NCBI GenBank assembly: GCA_030441535.1
Contig: JAUJFZ010000006.1
Coordinates: 124,001 to 188,000 of the forward strand
Direction of reading: 5' to 3'
Length of the DNA: 64,000 nucleotides
Origin: Betaproteobacteria bacterium LSUCC0117
GTDB lineage: Bacteria > Pseudomonadota > Gammaproteobacteria > Burkholderiales > Burkholderiaceae_C
The notes beneath the pieces were generated by a model that worked only from the letters and a program-made list of their open reading frames with translations, had not been told where the DNA came from and did no database searches. This document shows, in pieces, positions 16,737 to 25,912 of this stretch. Positions within the stretch are counted from its first letter, which is position 1; every line of letters starts with the position of its first letter. The translations under genes and the position numbers were made by a program.

Positions 16737-16776
16737 GTTGGAGTTGAGCGAGGTTATTGGAAGTTGATTCACAAAT

Positions 16777-16815
16777 TTGCGCGATTATCGCACAACCCAG
16801 TTAATGATCGCGCAA
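16777..16815. promoter_or_regulatory. Three-repeat IclR-type operator between pobR-like gene and pobA
   Basis: Three copies of a 9-base element: TTGCGCGAT at 16777-16785, its inverted partner ATCGCACAA at 16787-16795 (8/9) and a direct copy ATCGCGCAA at 16807-16815 (exact inverse of the first). The second and third start 20 bases, about two helical turns, apart. A palindrome plus one direct repeat is the layout described for PcaU and PobR of Acinetobacter. Confidence 0.72.
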
Positions 16816-16896
16816 TAACCGCGTGCCCCCAGTGCGAGCGGACGACTCTCACCCTAGGATCAAAAACATCAACAACACCCAACACCGCAGGTGAAT

Positions 16897-18069
16897 ATGA
16901 ATACACAAGTCGCCATCATTGGGGCCGGTCCGTCAGGCTTGCTACTCGGCCAGTTGCTTTACAAAGCAGGTATCGACAACATCATTATCGAGCGCCAGAG
17001 CGCGGCATACGTCTTGGGACGCATTCGTGCCGGCGTGCTTGAGCAGGGGACCGTGGACGCGCTGACCGAGGTCGGTGTCGACGCGCGCATGCACCAAGAG
17101 GGGCTACCCCACGATGGCTTTGATTTGCTTTTCAAAGGCCAACGTCATCGGATTGACCTGAATGCGCTCACTGGCGGCAAACGCGTCATGGTGTACGGTC
17201 AAACGGAGGTGACTAAAGACCTGATGCAGGCTCGGGAGAAAGTTGGCCTGAAGACAATTTATAGCGCCGAGGACGTCGCCATTGCCGATTTCGACGGTGT
17301 CCATCCCAAGGTCAGCTATAGCCTTGATGGACAACGCCATGAGCTAAGCGCTCGATTCATTGCGGGTTGTGACGGTTTTCATGGGGTATGCCGAGCCAGC
17401 GTCCCCGCAGACCGACTGGAAACCTACGAGAAGGTGTATCCATTTGGTTGGCTGGGCGTCCTAGCTGACGTGCCACCAGTCGCACACGAGCTGATCTACG
17501 CCAACACCAACCGCGGCTTTGCGCTGTGTTCCATGCGGAGCATGACGCGCAGCCGTTATTACATTCAATGCCCGCTCACCGATCGCGTCGACCAGTGGAG
17601 TGACGACGCCTTCTGGACTGAGTTGCGCCATCGCCTGGACCCAGAGGCCGCGGCACAGCTCGTGACGGGACCGTCGATCGAGAAAAGCATCGCACCGCTG
17701 CGCAGTTTCGTGACGGAGCCCATGCGCTTTGGCAGCCTTTTCTTGGCCGGTGATGCTGCACACATCGTGCCGCCGACGGGTGCCAAAGGTCTGAATTTAG
17801 CCGCATCAGATGTGCGGTATTTAGCGCGCGCATTCAGCAGTTACTTCCTTGACAAGGATGAACAGGGGATTACGCAATACTCTGAAAAAGCGTTGGCACG
17901 TGTTTGGAAGGCCGAGCGCTTCTCGTGGTGGTTTACCAGCTTGATGCATCAATTTCCGGCAGAGGGTGCTTTCAATCAAAAGGTTCAAGAGGCAGAGCTT
18001 GCGTATTTGGTGAGTTCTCAAGCCGCGAGTACCGCATTGGCGGAGAATTACGTGGGTTTGCCGCTCTAA
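16897..18069 (+). CDS. pobA: 4-hydroxybenzoate 3-monooxygenase
   Basis: PobA hydroxylates 4-hydroxybenzoate to protocatechuate using FAD, NADPH and oxygen. The 390-residue protein has the FAD-binding GAGPSG at residues 9-14, the RIRAGVLEQG substrate/FAD region near 44, the NADPH-linked DG motif in AGCDGFHGVC, and GDAAHIVPPTGAKGLNLA near 285. It ends with ENYVGLP, as in Pseudomonas PobA. ATG 16897 gives the family N-terminus MNTQVAIIGAG and has AGGTG upstream; a GTG at 16891 is less likely. No pca genes for protocatechuate cleavage are in the window. Confidence 0.96.
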   Translation: MNTQVAIIGAGPSGLLLGQLLYKAGIDNIIIERQSAAYVLGRIRAGVLEQGTVDALTEVGVDARMHQEGLPHDGFDLLFKGQRHRIDLNALTGGKRVMVYGQTEVTKDLMQAREKVGLKTIYSAEDVAIADFDGVHPKVSYSLDGQRHELSARFIAGCDGFHGVCRASVPADRLETYEKVYPFGWLGVLADVPPVAHELIYANTNRGFALCSMRSMTRSRYYIQCPLTDRVDQWSDDAFWTELRHRLDPEAAAQLVTGPSIEKSIAPLRSFVTEPMRFGSLFLAGDAAHIVPPTGAKGLNLAASDVRYLARAFSSYFLDKDEQGITQYSEKALARVWKAERFSWWFTSLMHQFPAEGAFNQKVQEAELAYLVSSQAASTALAENYVGLPL

Positions 18070-18081
18070 AATCGAGGAACC

Positions 18082-18969
18082 ATGCACACAACTCGGCACG
18101 CCATCAAACCGCTCAAGGGCTTGCGGATACTCAGCCTGGCGTTGAATTTGCCTGGTCCTGCTGCCCTATGGCGACTCCGCCAAATGGGCGCTACCTGTGT
18201 CAAGCTCGAGCCGCCAAACGGAGACCCGATGGCGCACTATTGCCACCCAGCCTACGACATCATGCACGGAGGCATTCGCGTCATCACGGCGGACTTAAAG
18301 GCACCGGCTGGCCAGAAACGCTTGCACGAACTGCTGGCCAAGACCGATATCTTGCTCACATCCTTTCGGCCGAGTGCGCTCAGAAAATTGGGACTCTCGT
18401 GGCCAGACCTGCGCACGGCCTACCCTGACTTGAGTTTGGTACAAATCGTAGGCGCAGCAGGACCCGAGGCAGAAATTGCGGGCCATGACCTAACCTACAT
18501 GGCCGAAAACGGCCTCGTCAATGACCTCTCGTTGCCTGCGACCTTGTTTGCGGATATGGCGGGCGCACTGATGGCGTCTGAGGCCTGCTTGGCCGTGATT
18601 CTTGAGCGCCATCGCAAGGCGACAGGCTCAATGGTTACGGTTGCGCTGCGCGACGCAGCTCAATTCTTGGGAAATCCCCGCACCTGGGGGCTCACGTTAC
18701 CAACTGGCCCCGTAGGCGGCGCTCATGCCGGCTACGGCGTGTATGCGTGCAAAGACGGTCGAGTAGCCGTTGCGGCGCTTGAGCCCCACTTCGCGACGGC
18801 TCTATTAACCTCAACCAGCCTTGCCACCGCGCAGGCGGCTAAGGAAACCGACTGGTTCTCTCAGGCAACGGCCAAACGCTTAAAGCGGTATTTTGCCGGT
18901 CAGTCATGCGAACAACTCAGTGCGTTGGCGACCGCACACGACCTACCCCTGCTGTGCCTCCAGACCTGA
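18082..18969 (+). CDS. CoA transferase family III (CaiB/BaiF), short form
   Basis: A 295-residue family III CoA transferase, about 100 residues shorter than typical members. The N-terminal segment LKGLRILSLALNLPGPAA and the catalytic Asp in AGHDLTYMAENG (about residue 136) are present. The second half is abbreviated and ends soon after the GYGVYACKDGRVAVAALEP motif. It lies 12 bases after pobA, so co-transcription is likely. A role in activating an aromatic acid as a CoA ester is possible but not shown. The shortness looks like a natural subgroup rather than a frameshift, as the frame is open throughout. Confidence 0.82.
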   Translation: MHTTRHAIKPLKGLRILSLALNLPGPAALWRLRQMGATCVKLEPPNGDPMAHYCHPAYDIMHGGIRVITADLKAPAGQKRLHELLAKTDILLTSFRPSALRKLGLSWPDLRTAYPDLSLVQIVGAAGPEAEIAGHDLTYMAENGLVNDLSLPATLFADMAGALMASEACLAVILERHRKATGSMVTVALRDAAQFLGNPRTWGLTLPTGPVGGAHAGYGVYACKDGRVAVAALEPHFATALLTSTSLATAQAAKETDWFSQATAKRLKRYFAGQSCEQLSALATAHDLPLLCLQT

Positions 18970-19006
18970 GTCCACCGAAAGGTCGGCATACGCTTCGCTT
19001 GTGGCG

Positions 19007-21385
19007 CTATTTCGCTTTTTTGATGGTCCGCTTTGCGGCCAAGCCTGCTCGTGGCGGCAAGCCCGTGTGTTGCGTTAACAAACTGCCTTTGACCGGACGA
19101 CCTGCGCGCGGTGCATCGACCTTTGGGGTACTGTTTTTGCGGCGCGGGCTGACGTAGCTGCCGGTATTCAAGGGTTGGTAGCTCGGGATCAAATGGACTT
19201 TGCCATTACCGATCAAATCCGCGCGCCCCATCGATTTGAGGGCCTCGCGGAGCAAAGGCCAATTATTGGGATCGTGGTAGCGTAAAAAAGCCTTGTGCAA
19301 GCGCCGGCGCTTTTCACCCCGCACCACATCAACCGTCTCCGTATCACGCCCTACTTTGCGCAACGGATTCTTACCTGAGTGGTACATCGCCGTGGCGGTC
19401 GCCATCGGGCTGGGATAGAAAGTCTGCACTTGGTCGGCGCGAAAGCCATTACGCTTCAGCCATAGCGCCAAATTCATCATGTCCTCGTCGCGGGTACCCG
19501 GATGCGCGGCAATGAAGTAAGGGATCAAGTACTGCTTCTTACCAGCCTCAAGGCTGTACTTATCGAACATGCGTTTGAAGCGGTCATAGGTGCCAATACC
19601 AGGCTTCATCATTTTCGACAACGGCTCGCCTTCGGTATGCTCTGGGGCGATCTTGAGGTAGCCACCGACGTGATGCGTCACCAACTCTTTCACATATTCC
19701 GGACTCTCAACAGCAAGGTCATAACGCAACCCCGAGCCGATAAGGATTTTTTTCACACCGCGCAGTGCCCGCGCGCGTCGATACAGCTTGATTAGCGGAT
19801 CGTGGTTGGTATTTAAATTCGAACAAATGCCGGGATAGACGCAACTGGGCTTGCGACAGGCTGCTTCAATCTCGGGTGACTTACAGCCAATTCGATACAT
19901 GTTTGCAGTCGGGCCACCGAGGTCCGATATAACCCCCGTAAAGCCAGTCACCTGATCACGAATTGCTTCCACCTCTTTGATGATGGAGTCTTCAGAGCGA
20001 CTTTGGATCACGCGTCCTTCGTGCTCCGTGATCGAACAGAAGGTACAACCGCCAAAGCATCCCCGCATGATGTTGATTGAGAAACGAATCATCTCCCATG
20101 CTGGAATTTTGGTCTCACCGTCGTGCCCCCCCTGCTTGTCCGCATACTTGGGGTGGGGGCTGCGTGCATAGGGGAGATCAAACACATGATCCATCTCGGC
20201 CGTGGTGAGGGGAATCGGCGGTGGCGTCACCCAGACATCGCGTGCGGTGGCGCCCTCCCCGTGCGCCTGAACCAAAGCGCGCGCATTACCGGGGTTGGTT
20301 TCAAGATGCAGCACACGATTGGCATGCGCGTACAACACCGAGTCACGCTTGACCTGCTCATACGATGGCAGACGAATCACCGACTTATCTCGTGGCGGCA
20401 CTTTAACTTTGCCGGTGCGGGTCGTGGTCGTTGAACTCGGCATGAATACCAATGGCTTGACGCGCGGATCACCCCTTACGCCGCCATCGGCTGCGGCATT
20501 CGATGCGCCTGCCTTGGCCTGCGCCTCCTCCTCACGAGCGCAACTGCCACCTTGCAGCGCAGCTTGTTCGCTCACCATCAAATACGGGTTGATGTGGCTG
20601 TCGACACGCCCAGGTTGATCCACCTCAGTTGAGTCAATCTCGAACCACCCCTCTGGCGTCTCACGCCGGACAAAGGCCGTACCGCGGACGTCAGTGATGT
20701 CGTGGATCGACTCTCCTTTGCCGAGCCGATGAGCGATCTCAATGATTGCGCGTTCAGCGTTGCCATACAAAAGCAAATCACACTTCGAGTCGACTACGAG
20801 CGAGCGACGAACCTTATCTTGCCAATAGTCGTAATGCGCAATGCGGCGCAATGAGCCTTCAATACCGCCAACAACAATTGGCACATCCTTATACGCCTCA
20901 CGGCAGCGCTGCGAATAGACCAGCGCCGCGCGATCGGGCCGCGAGCCGCCTTGACCACCGGCGGTGTATGCATCATCAGAACGAATTTTTCGATCCGCCG
21001 TGTAGCGATTGATCATCGAGTCCATGTTTCCGGCGGTGACACCGAAAAACAAGTTGGGCTTACCAAGGACGCGGAACGGGTCAGCGCTTTGCCAGTCAGG
21101 CTGCGCGATGATACCGACACGAAAGCCCTGTGCTTCAAGGGTTCGCCCAATAACGGCCATACCAAAACTGGGATGATCGACGTAGGCATCGCCGGTGACG
21201 ATGATGATGTCACAGCTGTCCCATCCCAAGGCTGTCATCTCAGCACGCGACGTCGGCAAAAACTTGGCCGTTCCAAAGCGGCTGGCCCAATAGGGCCGAT
21301 AGCTGGTGATGGGTTTCGCGAGTCGCTCGAATTGCGACACGTCGACGGGCATGTTCATAGGGGGCGCTGGGTTGCTGCGCGACAC
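19007..21385 (-). CDS. ygiQ: YgiQ family radical SAM protein
   Basis: A 792-residue UPF0313/YgiQ protein. The cluster-binding motif is in RGCFGGCTFCSITEHEGR (CxxxCxxC type), preceded by an N-terminal B12-binding-like region and followed by KIAPEHTEGEPLSKMMKPG. The C-terminal tail is basic (RAGRPVKGSLL and TIKKAK). Radical SAM proteins use S-adenosylmethionine and a 4Fe-4S cluster for radical chemistry; the substrate of YgiQ is unknown. The 3' end converges with the CoA transferase gene. Confidence 0.93.
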   Translation of the reverse strand: MSRSNPAPPMNMPVDVSQFERLAKPITSYRPYWASRFGTAKFLPTSRAEMTALGWDSCDIIIVTGDAYVDHPSFGMAVIGRTLEAQGFRVGIIAQPDWQSADPFRVLGKPNLFFGVTAGNMDSMINRYTADRKIRSDDAYTAGGQGGSRPDRAALVYSQRCREAYKDVPIVVGGIEGSLRRIAHYDYWQDKVRRSLVVDSKCDLLLYGNAERAIIEIAHRLGKGESIHDITDVRGTAFVRRETPEGWFEIDSTEVDQPGRVDSHINPYLMVSEQAALQGGSCAREEEAQAKAGASNAAADGGVRGDPRVKPLVFMPSSTTTTRTGKVKVPPRDKSVIRLPSYEQVKRDSVLYAHANRVLHLETNPGNARALVQAHGEGATARDVWVTPPPIPLTTAEMDHVFDLPYARSPHPKYADKQGGHDGETKIPAWEMIRFSINIMRGCFGGCTFCSITEHEGRVIQSRSEDSIIKEVEAIRDQVTGFTGVISDLGGPTANMYRIGCKSPEIEAACRKPSCVYPGICSNLNTNHDPLIKLYRRARALRGVKKILIGSGLRYDLAVESPEYVKELVTHHVGGYLKIAPEHTEGEPLSKMMKPGIGTYDRFKRMFDKYSLEAGKKQYLIPYFIAAHPGTRDEDMMNLALWLKRNGFRADQVQTFYPSPMATATAMYHSGKNPLRKVGRDTETVDVVRGEKRRRLHKAFLRYHDPNNWPLLREALKSMGRADLIGNGKVHLIPSYQPLNTGSYVSPRRKNSTPKVDAPRAGRPVKGSLLTQHTGLPPRAGLAAKRTIKKAK

Positions 21386-21462
21386 AATAGCCGCGAACCC
21401 GCTATTTTAGACGTTACCCACACATTTGGCACGGCCTGTCCAGAGGCACAAAAATCGTATGG

Positions 21463-21493
21463 ACAAAAAAAAGCCACCCGAAGGTGGCTTTTT
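21463..21493 (-). terminator. Terminator of the branched-chain amino acid binding protein gene
   Basis: A stem AAGCCACC / GGTGGCTT with a CGAA/TTCG tetraloop, flanked by A and T runs, so it can act both ways. It is 18 bases downstream of the stop at 21512. Confidence 0.85.
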
Positions 21494-21511
21494 GCGGTTG
21501 CGCGCCGTTGA

Positions 21512-22678
21512 TTAACGGATCACAGCCAGAGTCGAACGCTGACCACCGCGGTAGGTCATCAGTGTCAATGCACCGTTCTTAATGTCACCCTTCTCGTCGA
21601 AAGAGATGTTGCCGGTCACACCCTGGTAGCCAGAGGTCTTGGCCAACTCGGGCAAGTACTTTGCGGGATCAACAGAATCAGCACGCTTCATCGCGTCAGC
21701 CATCAACTTGACAGCGTCGTACACGTAGGGCGCGTAAACCTGAACTTCAGCGCCGTACTTGGCCTTGAAGTCTTCGCGGAACTTGTCCATCGCAGCCTTA
21801 CCTGCTTCGTCAACACCACCGGCTTCTGCACAGTAGACCATGTCATCAGCCAAGCCGTCGCCAGCCAGCGCAGGCAAACCAGCGGTACAAATACCGTCGC
21901 CGCCCATGAACTTGGCGTTGATACCGAGTGCCTTCATTTGCTTAAGCATGGGGCCTGCGACAGCGTCCATACCACCGAAGAAGACCACATCGGGGTTCTT
22001 GCCTTTGATGGAGGTCAGGATCGCGTTGAAGTCGGTTGCTTTGTCGTTCGTGAATTCACGCGCAACCAAGGTACCGCCTGCAGACGTCACGCCTTTTTCG
22101 AACTCATCGGCAACGCCCTGGCCATATGCGGTGCGGTCGTCGATTACCGCAACGGTTTTGCCTTTCAGAGTCTCGATAGCGTAGCGGCCCAAAGTACCAC
22201 CCAATTGCGTGTCGTCAGCAACCAAACGGAAGGTTGTGTCGAAGCCCTGGCGGGTGTACTTGGGGTTGGTTGCTGAGGGCGAAATTTGGGGCAACCGCGC
22301 ATCGTGATAGATCGATGATGCAGGGATTGTGGTGCCAGAGTTCAAGTGACCAATGACGCCGTTGACCTTCGCGTCAACCAGCTTTTGTGCCGCTGCCGTA
22401 CCCTGCTTGGGATCAGCCGCGTCGTCTTCAGCCAGCAACTCAAAGGTGACTTTCTTACCACCAATGGTCATGCCAGCAGCGTTCAACTCTTCGATAGCCA
22501 TGCGACCACCGTTTTCGTTGTCCTTACCCAAGTGGGCGATCGCACCGCTGGTTGGGCCTACGTGACCGATTTTTACGACCATGGTGTCACCGCCGCCAGC
22601 GGCTTCTTCTTTGTCGCCACAAGCAACGAGCGCAAGGGCAGCAGCAGCGACCAGAGCGAGTTTGATTTTCATTTGCAT
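21512..22678 (-). CDS. Branched-chain amino acid ABC transporter substrate-binding lipoprotein
   Basis: A 388-residue periplasmic-binding protein of the LivJ/LivK (leucine/isoleucine/valine) type. Residues 1-20 form a lipoprotein signal ending LVAC-GDKEE, so it is predicted to be lipid-anchored. The mature part has the two-lobe type I fold, from VKIGHVGPTSGAIAHLGKD. AAGGA lies 5 bases before the ATG. No permease or ATPase genes are adjacent; the rest of the transporter must be elsewhere or this copy is an orphan. It has its own terminator. Confidence 0.92.
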   Translation of the reverse strand: MQMKIKLALVAAAALALVACGDKEEAAGGGDTMVVKIGHVGPTSGAIAHLGKDNENGGRMAIEELNAAGMTIGGKKVTFELLAEDDAADPKQGTAAAQKLVDAKVNGVIGHLNSGTTIPASSIYHDARLPQISPSATNPKYTRQGFDTTFRLVADDTQLGGTLGRYAIETLKGKTVAVIDDRTAYGQGVADEFEKGVTSAGGTLVAREFTNDKATDFNAILTSIKGKNPDVVFFGGMDAVAGPMLKQMKALGINAKFMGGDGICTAGLPALAGDGLADDMVYCAEAGGVDEAGKAAMDKFREDFKAKYGAEVQVYAPYVYDAVKLMADAMKRADSVDPAKYLPELAKTSGYQGVTGNISFDEKGDIKNGALTLMTYRGGQRSTLAVIR

Positions 22679-22849
22679 GATAGTCCTTGAATGAACAGGT
22701 TAAATTGCTAAATAGCGGGGCTCGCGCAATGTTGCAGTGTCCGCTAAGCGCGAACGATACCGCAAAATCGGGTGGGACTGAGGGCGTTTTGGGAATTTTC
22801 TTGGATATTAGGGTTTTTACTAATTATCCAAACACACGACCCGCGGTTC

Positions 22850-23278
22850 CTAGGTGAATGTGGTGTTGGTGAGAGCGACCCCCATCGCCGCATATCGCTT
22901 CCAACGGCTGCGGGCCGCAGCGGCCGCTTGTGGCGTGACCACCTCAACCACTCGTTTAAAGCGCTCGACCGATGGCACCCAGGCATCGCTCAAATTGACC
23001 AACCGGTCGCGACGCTCGGTTTGCGAAACGTCCGTTATGAGCGCGACCATACTCCTCGCCTTCACCGCGGGCGGGCTGTCGAAGCGCGCGTGCGGCACAA
23101 ACCCCTCGCGCTCCAAAGACCACAGCGCGTCGTCAATTGCATCAAGGGTTTCCGCCGTACACAACACCACCATAGGCTCTTGGCGTTTCGTGGTCTTGGT
23201 TATTAGGCGGCGCAGATGCTGCACCGGATCGCTCACACCGGTATGAAATGCAACAGCCTCAAGCGTCTCGTCCGCCAT
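22850..23278 (-). CDS. holC: DNA polymerase III subunit chi
   Basis: HolC links the clamp loader to SSB on the lagging strand. The 142-residue protein begins MADETLEAVAFHTGV, followed by LRRLITKTTKRQEPMVVLC and DDALWSLEREGFVPH, typical of the family. A longer frame that begins 45 codons upstream overlaps pepA and is not supported. The ATG is 5 bases after the pepA stop, suggesting translational coupling; pepA-holC neighbours are common in proteobacteria. The 171 bases between it and the binding-protein gene show nothing but promoter space. Confidence 0.88.
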   Translation of the reverse strand: MADETLEAVAFHTGVSDPVQHLRRLITKTTKRQEPMVVLCTAETLDAIDDALWSLEREGFVPHARFDSPPAVKARSMVALITDVSQTERRDRLVNLSDAWVPSVERFKRVVEVVTPQAAAAARSRWKRYAAMGVALTNTTFT

Positions 23279-23283
23279 AACGG

Positions 23284-24768
23284 TCAAGCACGCTTCGATA
23301 CCGATGACCCTGCGCTCAGAACATGATGAACCAGCAAGGGCACAGGTCGACCGGTGGCTCCTTTCGCTGCGCCACCGTCCCAAGCACTGCCCGCGATATC
23401 CAAGTGGGCCCACTTGAAAGCATCCGTGAATTTTTCGAGGAACTTCGCTGCGGTTATGGACCCACCGGCACGACCGCCCCCAATATTGGGGATATCGGCA
23501 AAGTTTGATTTGAGCGACTTCCCATAGGCTTCATCCAGCGGCATGCGCCAGCACAAATCACGGGTCTGCTCCCCAGCCTCGTGCAGCGCAGCAGCCAAGG
23601 CGTCATCTGCTGTAAACATCCCCGACCGCACATGGCCCAGCGCGATCACGCAGGCACCCGTCAAAGTCGCGACATCGATGACATGCGCAGGCTTAAACCG
23701 CTTGGCGTACGTCAGGGCATCGCACAAAATCAGGCGTCCCTCGGCATCGGTATTCAAAATCTCAATGGTCTGCCCGCTCATGCTGGTCACCACATCACCG
23801 GGTTTGACGGCCGCAGCATCAGGCATGTTTTCGCAACTGGGGATCAGCGCAACAACATTTTGCTTCGGCTGCATTTGACCAATCGCATGCATCGCTCCCA
23901 TCACGCTGGCAGCGCCGCACATGTCGAACTTCATTTCGTCCATCTCCGCACTGGGCTTGAGTGAGATCCCGCCCGTATCGAAGGTGATTCCCTTGCCAAC
24001 CAGTACCACCGGTGCCTTCGCCGCATCCGTCCCTTGGTAGCGAACCACGATGAAGCGCAGTGGCTGTGCGGAGCCCTGTGCCACCGCCATGAAAGCGCCC
24101 ATCTTCAACTTGGCAACCTCTTTCGGACCGAGTACCTCGACGCGCATGTTCTTGAACTTGGCGAGCCGTTTGGCTTCATCGGCTAACAGCGACGGGGTCG
24201 CCAAATTCGCGGGGCGATTCGCCCATTCTTTTGCCAAGTTCATCCCGGCCATCACGGCAACTGCGCGATCAAATTCGCGTTTCAACCGCGGTGCGGCATC
24301 CACAGCCAGCGTGAATTGCCCAGTCCAAGATTTTTTCGCCGTCTTCGCTTTGCTGGTAGTGAAGTTGTAGGTCGCCTCGCCGAGCGCAGCCACAATCAAA
24401 TGCATCCAGTCGACCGCGCTTTCATCGGCCGCATTCATGAGGAGTTGCAGCGAAACCGTGATCGCCTGCGCGGTCGCCGACAGGCTCTTCGCTGCACCAC
24501 GAAGCGCGGCACGCAGCCCATCCGGATCCGATGGATCAACCAAGACCACTTGCACTTGCTTGGGGGTAAACCGAGGGTCAGCGTAAGCCGATACACTGCC
24601 CGCGCCATTTGGGCCTAGTGCGCCCTGCTTTTGCGCTGCGGCAACCCATTGCGTCAACGCACTCGAGGATGACGCTACCGAAGTGCCCTTGGGAAGCAGG
24701 ATAATCAGCGCATCGCACTTCCGTTGGCAGGATTTATCAAATGAGATCGACTTGAGTTCAACGTTCAT
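23284..24768 (-). CDS. pepA: Cytosol (leucyl) aminopeptidase
   Basis: PepA is a hexameric M17 aminopeptidase with two metal ions; homologues also bind DNA in plasmid recombination and carAB control. The 494-residue protein has the metal/active-site segments GKGITFDTGGISLKPSAEMD, then MCGAASVMG, and the NTDAEGRL signature near residue 350. It diverges from lptF with 28 bases between start codons, a gene order common in proteobacteria, and is followed by holC. Confidence 0.95.
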   Translation of the reverse strand: MNVELKSISFDKSCQRKCDALIILLPKGTSVASSSSALTQWVAAAQKQGALGPNGAGSVSAYADPRFTPKQVQVVLVDPSDPDGLRAALRGAAKSLSATAQAITVSLQLLMNAADESAVDWMHLIVAALGEATYNFTTSKAKTAKKSWTGQFTLAVDAAPRLKREFDRAVAVMAGMNLAKEWANRPANLATPSLLADEAKRLAKFKNMRVEVLGPKEVAKLKMGAFMAVAQGSAQPLRFIVVRYQGTDAAKAPVVLVGKGITFDTGGISLKPSAEMDEMKFDMCGAASVMGAMHAIGQMQPKQNVVALIPSCENMPDAAAVKPGDVVTSMSGQTIEILNTDAEGRLILCDALTYAKRFKPAHVIDVATLTGACVIALGHVRSGMFTADDALAAALHEAGEQTRDLCWRMPLDEAYGKSLKSNFADIPNIGGGRAGGSITAAKFLEKFTDAFKWAHLDIAGSAWDGGAAKGATGRPVPLLVHHVLSAGSSVSKRA

Positions 24769-24796
24769 AATGCACCTATTGTGTACTGAGACCTAG

Positions 24797-25912
24797 ATGT
24801 TATTCCATTCCTCACTTAGACGAGATCTCGCCCGAAGCTTCTGGACAAGTTGGGTGGTTTTATTCACGATCGTCATGACGCTGATGCTGATTCGTACCTT
24901 GGGATTGGCATCACAGGGCGAGTTAGATCCTGAATCACTATCGATGGCGCTGGGTTACAGCGCGCTGGGTCGCATGCCGTTGATCTTATCGGTAGCTCTC
25001 TACATCGCGGTTGTCAGCACCCTGAGCCGCATTTACCGTGATAGCGAAATGCCGATCTGGTTTAGCAGTGGTGTTGGTTTGTTTGGATTCATCAAGCCGA
25101 CATTTCGATTTGCATGGCCCATTTTGCTTGCTATCGCCGTGTTGCAGCTGTGGGCTTGGCCCTGGCACAACGCTGAATTGGATGACCTCAAAAGCAAATA
25201 CGAAGCGCGTAACAATGTTGACCGCGTCGCACCTGGGCAATTCAGGGAATCTGCCAACGGCGAGGTCGTCTTTTTCATGGACAAAAGCAGTCCTTCAGGT
25301 CAAACCGGTAACGGAATTTTCATCGCGAATAGGACCAGTACGGGTCAGGTCGTGACCTCCGCAGCACATGCACAGATTGTGGAAAAGCCTGATGGTCGAT
25401 TCCTTGAACTCGAGGATGGCGAGCAAACCCGACGCAGCCGTGCCGACAATTCTCAAACCATCACCCGATTTGAGCGTCAAGGCACCTTGATCAGTGACCC
25501 CGTAGTTGGAGGTAGTAGCCGAGCCCTCAAGAGCATGAAAACTCAAGACCTCTTCGAGCAGTTCCACCCAAGCGCGCGGGGCGAATTCGCATGGCGGATC
25601 GGCATGTTCTTCATGGCCATCAATTTCGTCTTAATTGGATTGGCTGTTGCTCAGGCAAACACCCGCGGTAAGCGCGGCCCACAAACGATCATGGCGCTGC
25701 TGTGCGGTATCGTTTACTTCAATTTACACACGGTGAGTAGCAGCTGGATTGCTTACCAAAAGGTGGGGCTTGTCCCTATGCTGCTGGTGTTGCATGGCGG
25801 GATTGCCGTGCTTTGTGGCCTGTGGCTCTACAAGCGACACATGCAGATTGAATTCTGGCCTGCGCTGAAAGCGCAACTGACACGCGATGACCGCTCTGGG
25901 GTGCGTGCATGA
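24797..25912 (+). CDS. lptF: LPS export permease LptF
   Basis: LptF and LptG form the inner-membrane permease of the LptB2FG exporter that pulls lipopolysaccharide out of the membrane and passes it to LptC-LptA. The 371-residue protein has an N-terminal membrane part, a periplasmic jellyroll region (about 130-260) and C-terminal membrane helices. The start follows FHSSLRRDLARSFWTSW. It overlaps lptG by 4 bases (ATGA). The pepA/lptF divergence is typical. Confidence 0.93.
   Translation: MLFHSSLRRDLARSFWTSWVVLFTIVMTLMLIRTLGLASQGELDPESLSMALGYSALGRMPLILSVALYIAVVSTLSRIYRDSEMPIWFSSGVGLFGFIKPTFRFAWPILLAIAVLQLWAWPWHNAELDDLKSKYEARNNVDRVAPGQFRESANGEVVFFMDKSSPSGQTGNGIFIANRTSTGQVVTSAAHAQIVEKPDGRFLELEDGEQTRRSRADNSQTITRFERQGTLISDPVVGGSSRALKSMKTQDLFEQFHPSARGEFAWRIGMFFMAINFVLIGLAVAQANTRGKRGPQTIMALLCGIVYFNLHTVSSSWIAYQKVGLVPMLLVLHGGIAVLCGLWLYKRHMQIEFWPALKAQLTRDDRSGVRA

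Noticed and set aside
22850..23413. 187-residue version of the holC gene
   Set aside because: The extra 45 residues run into pepA in another frame and do not resemble HolC; the ATG at 23278 gives the family start.
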